64,000 bases of DNA from Holtermannia corniformis. Its lineage: Eukaryota > Basidiomycota > Tremellomycetes > Holtermanniales. Position numbers and translations under genes: made by a program. The DNA lies in contig BCIJ01000022.1 of NCBI GenBank assembly GCA_001599935.1, positions 135,798-199,797 of the forward strand. The letters are read 5' to 3'. Positions 58,850 through 64,000 of the stretch are shown in pieces. The notes below the pieces were generated by a model. It saw nothing but the letters and a program-made list of their open reading frames with translations. It searched no databases and was not told the DNA's origin. Position 1 is the first letter of the stretch; each line of letters begins with the position of its first letter.

Positions 58850-61312
58850 TCACCGCTTGAGCGTACTACCGATCCCAGCAGATGCCTCCTCTGCCGGCGC
58901 ATCGTCACCAGCCTCGACCGAAGCATCAGAGTCTCTCGGTACCGCATGCGCCGCAATCTTTGCCGCCCGCCGCGCCTTGTGCTTGCTGTATGCTCCCCTG
59001 CGGGGTTCTTGAGGCGCATACGGCAGCCCGCTCGCCCAGGACGGACCAGACGTAGGTACAGGTACAGGCGTCTGAGCTTGCGACGCGTAGAAGCCATACC
59101 AGTACCCGGCCCACCACTGCGCCTGCATACTCCGCTGCAGCGCCTCGTCTCTGCTCAACGAAGAGCTAGAGGCCACAGGAGCATACGCAGCGGGGTAGGC
59201 GCCTGATGTTCCCGGCTCATACGTAAAAGGTTCACCGTAGGATGCACCCGGCTCGGGGATCTCGTACTCGTCTTCCTCTTCCAGCTCGTACTCTTCTTGC
59301 GGCACATGCGAGGGTGACTGTGGGGTAAAGGTGGGCGATGCGGGGGGCTCGACGCGTTGTTTCTTGCTAGATGCCGAGGGCACGGGTGTGCCTTGTTCCC
59401 CGTCGGCCTTGCGCTTACTGATACGGGCCCGGTCAGCGTGTGCCGCGGCGGTCGCGTTCGGATCAGAGGGGTAGAATGGCATCGTAGGGCTCGCAGAGTA
59501 CCACCTGAAGTACGTCAGACCAGGTGTGAGCTAACGTCGAGGTCAAAGCATGGTCTGCTGAGGATCACGAGCAAGCTATGTGACCGCTGTCATGGTTTTC
59601 GTTCGCAGTGCGCCTGTCATATCCACTCGAGTACTAAATGTAGAACGGCAATGTACACCTCGATCATTGTCTGACGGTGGCGTAGTTACGCCCACGAATA
59701 GACGGGAGCCACTGCTGCACATGATCGCGCAGATGGCTGACTGCCCGGTCGCTCGACCTATACCGATCCGCGCTTCGCGACGGTTGAAATCAGCAGGCGG
59801 GTGCGTATGTACATTGAGCGACCTCCGGCGCAACATCAAGCCTGCCACGGCCCGCAGCGTGCAGCGATACGAGCGCCATCTTCGATCTCTCAGGTGTAAC
59901 GAATCACCGCCTGCGATCGTGTCTTGCAGCACAGACTTGAGCAGGCCAATTCTGCGCAACCGATTTGGAGCCTCTTCAGGCTTTCCCAGCCTTGCCATCG
60001 GTCAAGGCTGATTGAGGAAAAAGGCTGCCCTCAGCGCGCAATGCAGACCGCATGGCTGACGGCCATTCGATCAATCGCTTGGACGTAGCGTTGGGCCCTG
60101 ACCAGATGATGCGAATGCGATCCGTAGCTGGCACGGCGCCGGCGCCGCAACGCTTGCTGCGTGTCAACAGACTCGAGCCGGTCGAACGACAGCGCTCTAT
60201 GATACACGCCGCAGCTCTAGAGCTGTCAGAGGTCCAGAGTCCGCCACGGCGGCAATGCTGCGGTGATCCAGACGATGCGTTCAGGGCGAGCCAAACGGAC
60301 AGCTTTGGACCAGAGTGCCAGGGACATTGAAGCTACGAGCGCCAAGTAGTGCGTCGCCGATCGTTCAGCTGATCGTATGCGCAAGATCGTGTGTGATAGA
60401 TAGACCATCACGGAGCAGAGGCGAATCGCGTAAACCCACAGTGACGCGCCAGTCGATCCATTATCGGCTGAACCCCGTTGATCGGAAACGCCAGAGAGAG
60501 AACAGCTATGACCCCGCTGCTAGCCGTCACCTTCTCAAGAGCAATTCCGTGATTGCGGTTTAGCTCGGCTGCTTTTGCGTAGACTGGTGGCTTGGTAGCC
60601 ACTGAGCTCAACGAAGAACAGTAGAGCCTGACTCGGTGACCTGGCGCAGGCCCGCAGCTCGAGATCGCAACTCGAAAGAGATGCCTCGTACGAGCAGTAC
60701 GTTCCGTCAGTCTGATCGTACCCCAACTTTGGCTCGTTTGCTGGAACTCGGATTCGAGCTCAGTTTTCGTTGGTGAGCTTGAACGGATTCCGACTGGTCG
60801 AGTATGATTCTGCCGACCGATAGGCAGCTCGTGCTTTGGACGCCATCTGGCACGTCGAAGCCCTGTTCGGTCGCGGCCTCACACCGGAACGAGAGCCAGC
60901 CTAAACAAGACGGTATGGACTGCCAAGACTCACTCTGAAGCGCCGTTCTTGGCGCCAGGGAGGGCACGGCCGACCGCGAGCGCTGCCGTCGTCTTGTCAA
61001 GCCAACTCCCTGGACCCGGGTGATGCAACTGTGCTGGCAGTCAGCAACAGGGTCATCATCGTCAGTCAGACTGACGTGGAATTCCTCCTTTGCAGCCTCC
61101 CAGCCTCGGATCAGGATCGAGTCGTCCCATTCCTTACCGCCACCGAGGTGGATCACGGCTGGCTCGGTAGGCTCGACGGCCTCGGCGTGGATCCCGTGCA
61201 TGGCGAGTTCTTCCTGGTTGATGGTCTGATTCACGTCAGCGCTCTCTGGGTGTGAAGGTGGACGAGCTGGGTGTAGAGAAGGGTGACGTACTGCGACTTT
61301 GACTTTGGACAT
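58850..61312 (-). CDS. SMN1: Survival motor neuron (SMN)-like protein
   Basis: SMN oligomers assemble the Sm core on spliceosomal snRNAs. The N-terminal Gemin2-binding helix is present: KEWDDSILIRGWEAAKEEFH, continuing after a 47-nt intron into LHHPGPGSWLDKTTAAL. About 1.7 kb downstream on the same strand, the C-terminal exon has the oligomerising YG box (MQAQWWAGYWYGFYASQAQ) after MPFYPSDPNATAAAHADRAR and a Lys/Pro/acidic middle region. I join the two halves into one gene because SMN needs both and no other gene lies between. The ATG at 61312 gives MSKVKVA, then an intron with GTACGT donor and AATCAG acceptor. The exon(s) around 60.75-60.95 kb are not resolved. A long intron of about 1217 nt (59505-60721) separates them from the YG-box exon. 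No Tudor domain was seen. Confidence 0.62.
59505..60721 (-). other. Probable long intron (~1217 nt) in the SMN gene
   Basis: The acceptor is well supported: TCTGACGTACTTCAG|GTGGTAC at 59505/59504, joining WYSASPTMPFYPSD. The donor is provisional (TTGGG|GTACGATC at 60721). The interval contains only short open frames on both strands (up to about 143 codons, 59580-60011), with no recognisable product and no terminal repeats. Confidence 0.5.
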
Positions 61313-61783
61313 TGCGCTGCTGTTGCTGCCTGAGGGCGGTTGCTTTACTGGTTTGACTAAGTCTGACGCCTGGTGCTAGCAAGCATCTAGCAATTTTGTC
61401 ATGGTGCTACACAGCTTAGCAGGCTGTTAGCATCTTGCTAGCAAGTCAGGCAAATCTGGATAAAGTCGAAAGAATAAAATCGCCAGTAATTGCGCGTGCC
61501 AACCCGGTTCGAGTGTTGGTGTTGAACAAGTGCACCGCGATTCACCGTCCAAGCGGCGAGCAGTCCTAGTACAGCGCGGTACAGACGGGCACACTACAGA
61601 GCACAGCCATCAAACAGTACACGACCCTCCCACAGCAGGCAGCACAGCCAAGTCTCGCAAAGGACACGCCAGGTCAGTCACCACCGCATCCCTCGACCTC
61701 GACCCGCACGCGTCCAGCCCTTGTTTGGTTCGCAAAGTCGATCCGTGCTCATGTGATACAGCTGCCGGTGCACGTCTAGCACA
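61313..61783. other. Divergent promoter region SMN / STH1
   Basis: 471 bases between divergent start codons. A cluster of short repeats of the word gctagcaa / ctagcaa (about 61375-61445: ggtgctagcaagcatctagcaa ... cttgctagcaag) is visible, including near-palindromic ttgctagcaa. No gene is supported. Confidence 0.4.
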
Positions 61784-64000
61784 ATGGCGACGCCTCAGCC
61801 TCAGGCGGTGGGACCGGCCCAGCCACAGCAGGCTCAGGCCCAGCTCTCGCACGCCAATCGCCAGGCCATCTTGGCTGGCATGACCGGGCCAAAACTGCAA
61901 CAGATTATGCAGGTTGGTTCTTCGTGACGAATGTACGGCGTCCGTGTTGCTGATCCGCGTCACAGCGTGTTCAGACGCTGCGCAATGGCGGGCAGACCGA
62001 GCAGACGAACCCAGAACTCAACCACCTCATGACGATCATGCGCATCGTCAGCCAGGCCCAGCAGCAGTCAGTTGGACCCAGTGGGCTTGGGCGTCGTAGA
62101 TACTGATACTAGGCCCTAGACGACAGCAGAGTGCGGCATCTCCCACGGCGGTCAGTGCGCCCTCGCCTGCTCCGCAAACCAACGGCGCAAACGGGACCGC
62201 TGCGCCCTCACCAGCACCACCACCACCAGCGGCCACACCGGCACCCTCGACGCCAATCGCCATGACGCCGCCTCAGACGGCCCAGCTCCGAACCCAGCTC
62301 CACGCATATCAGATGCTCAACCGCAACGCGCCCGTTCCCCCCTTCCTCCAACAAGCCGTCCAGGGCAACCAGCCCCCAAACGTCGGCTCGCAAGCACCGA
62401 CCACCAACGGTGTTCAGCAGAAAGTCGTCGAGCGCACCGTCGAGAGCGTCATGGTCGACCAAGCGGCGTCGACCGGCGCAGACGCCGAGACGCCCGAAGC
62501 GTACGCGCTCGAATACGACGCAAAGTCGATCATCTACCCGTACAACGCCTACACCTCGCCCTCGTTCTATCTCGACCGCCAGCCCAAGACGGACGACGAG
62601 TACATTCACTCGAAATTCCAGCGGCTCATCATCCCAAACCTGACGCCGACGGGGCTCGATCCCTACCTACTGCTCGAAGAGCGCAACCGGTTCATCCAGA
62701 CGCGGATCGACTGGCGCGTAAAGGAGCTCGAATCGCTCGATGCCGCCTCGGGAGCCGGTCCGGCTGGCGCTCAACCCGTCCCTGGCCTCACCGACCAGAA
62801 ATCGGCCGCACCAAACAGCACGCTCGCGACGCGCGCACGGATCGAGCTCATGCAGCTCCGTTTGCTTGAAAAGCAAAAACTGCTGCGCGAAGACGTCGTG
62901 CGCGCAATGCACTCTGCGTCGCAGATCCCGACGGACCGTTCCCAGTTTCGCCGGTTCCGGACCCACTCTCTGCGCGACGCGCGCGCGACCGAGAATGCAG
63001 AACGCAAGCAGCGCAACGATCGCGAACTCAAGGGCAAGAAGCGCCATCTGGCGTACATCGACGGTATCTGCCAGCATGGGCGCGACCTGGTCGCGAATGG
63101 CGAGAGCAACCCTCGGGGTGCGACGGCGGACCGTGCGCGACGGCTCGGCAGGAGCGTGCTGAAATTCCACGCGGATACGGAAAAGGAGGAACAGAAGCGG
63201 ATCGAGCGCTTGTCGAAAGAGCGTCTCAAGGCGCTCAAGGCCGACGACGAAGAGGGCTACCTGAAACTCATCGACGAAGCAAAGGACACGCGCATCACGC
63301 ACCTGCTAAAGCAGACGGACGCGTTTCTGGATTCCCTCGCCGCCGCCGTGGTCGAACAGCAAAACGACGACGTTCATCGCGATCACGCCCCGATCGCAGT
63401 GTACGAGACGGAACAGGGACCGGCGAGCGAGGCCACGTTTGGCGCGCGCAGAGCCGATGGCGAAGAAGAGGGCGCAGAGGCAAAGGAGGGCAAGGTCGAC
63501 TACTATGCGGTCGCTCACCGGATCCAGGAGAAGATTACGAGACAGGCTAGTATCCTCACTGGCGGCACACTCAAGGACTACCAGGTCAAGGGTCTGCAGT
63601 GGATGATTAGTCTATACAACAATAGGCTCAATGGCATCCTGGCCGATGAGATGGTCCGTCGCGTAGGGATCACAGGCTTGGCTGACGCTCGACTAGGGTC
63701 TCGGCAAGACGATCCAGACGCTATCCTTGATCACGTTCCTGATCGAAAGCAAGCGCCAAAACGGCCCTTTCCTCGTCATTGTCCCGCTCTCGACGCTGAC
63801 CAACTGGACGCTCGAGTTTGAGCGCTGGGCTCCTGCCGTGCGCACCGTCATCCTCAAAGGCTCACCCGCGCAACGCAAGGAAATCTACCCGCGCCTCCGC
63901 GCCGTCGATTTCCAAGTGTGCTTGACCACGTACGAGTACATCATCAAGGAGCGCCCGCTGCTCGCAAAGATCAAGTGGGTCCACATGATCATTGACGAGG
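61784..64000 (+). CDS. STH1: SWI/SNF-family chromatin remodelling ATPase, Sth1/Snf2 (5' part)
   Basis: ATP-dependent remodeller subunit of RSC or SWI/SNF. The Gln/Pro/Ala-rich N-terminus precedes a QLQ-like motif ([20 protein letters not shown]), then [20 protein letters not shown]. The HSA region follows ([40 protein letters not shown]). The post-HSA block has [20 protein letters not shown]. The helicase core opens with [28 protein letters not shown], then [17 protein letters not shown] after an intron of about 47 nt (Walker A), and [13 protein letters not shown]. The window stops inside the DExx motif (MIIDE). Start ATG at 61784. Sth1 and Snf2 cannot be told apart from this part. Confidence 0.88.

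Noticed and set aside
59580..60011. 143-codon plus-strand and 140-codon minus-strand frames inside the SMN intron
   Set aside because: Mutually overlapping frames without recognisable motifs. Better explained as non-coding intron.
1..64000. CRISPR arrays, rRNA operons, insertion sequences, retrotransposon polyproteins
   Set aside because: None seen. There is no regularly spaced repeat array, no rRNA-like block, and no reverse transcriptase or transposase motif in any frame inspected.

Overview
The window is nuclear DNA of a basidiomycete fungus. Genes are protein-coding, on both strands, closely packed, and almost all are broken by short spliceosomal introns, mostly about 40-60 nt. These start GTGAGT/GTNNGT, carry a CTGAC/CTAAC-type branch sequence and end in CAG/TAG. 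The gene content is typically fungal: Bro1, Atg10, Ugo1, SAPS/Sit4-associated protein, Pub1/TIA-like protein, a Dal5-type permease, and a single-pass plasma-membrane protein family that I know mainly from basidiomycetes. I cannot name the species. Exon boundaries were read by eye from conserved protein continuity and splice consensus. Where I say the exon lengths add up, I summed them and got a multiple of three.

Layout. 0.6-8 kb: BRO1 (-), a small Cys-rich protein (+), an FLVCR-like MFS transporter (-), an SLX9-like ribosome biogenesis protein (-). 8-13 kb: an Ent3/epsinR-type ENTH adaptor (+) and an RRM protein (+). 13-20 kb: a double-RING protein (-), the KEOPS subunit CGI121 (+) and a four-TM RING ligase (+). 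20.6-28.5 kb: a membrane protein with a Kre9/Knh1-like ectodomain (+), a small secreted Cys protein (-), a DUF7704-like membrane protein (-), a secreted GH105-like hydrolase (+) and a Myb/SANT-like protein (-). 28.6-37.5 kb: a SAPS protein (-), PUB1/TIA1-like protein (+), ATG10 (+) and a secreted unknown (+). 37.6-50.8 kb: threonine aldolase, NAD kinase, a TauD dioxygenase and a Dal5-type permease (all -), an SDR/NmrA-like protein (+), a secreted peptide (-) and UGO1 (-). 51-64 kb: a cystathionine beta-lyase/mevalonate kinase fusion (+), NMD3 (+), an mL45/Mba1-like mitochondrial protein (-), SMN (-) and the 5' part of an STH1/SNF2 ATPase (+, runs off the right edge).

Two things stand out. First, one continuous reading frame of ten exons (911 codons) encodes a complete cystathionine beta-lyase followed, with no stop and no internal Met, by a complete mevalonate kinase. 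This would be a fusion of sulfur amino-acid and isoprenoid metabolism. Second, four genes (ENT3, CGI121, the fusion gene and SMN) are each interrupted by one very long intron (2149, 2601, 1097 and about 1217 nt), while nearly all other introns here are about 40-110 nt. The long introns contain no recognisable gene. They look like insertions into pre-existing short introns, and in CGI121 the GTGAGT donor hexamer is repeated at the 3' end of the insert.
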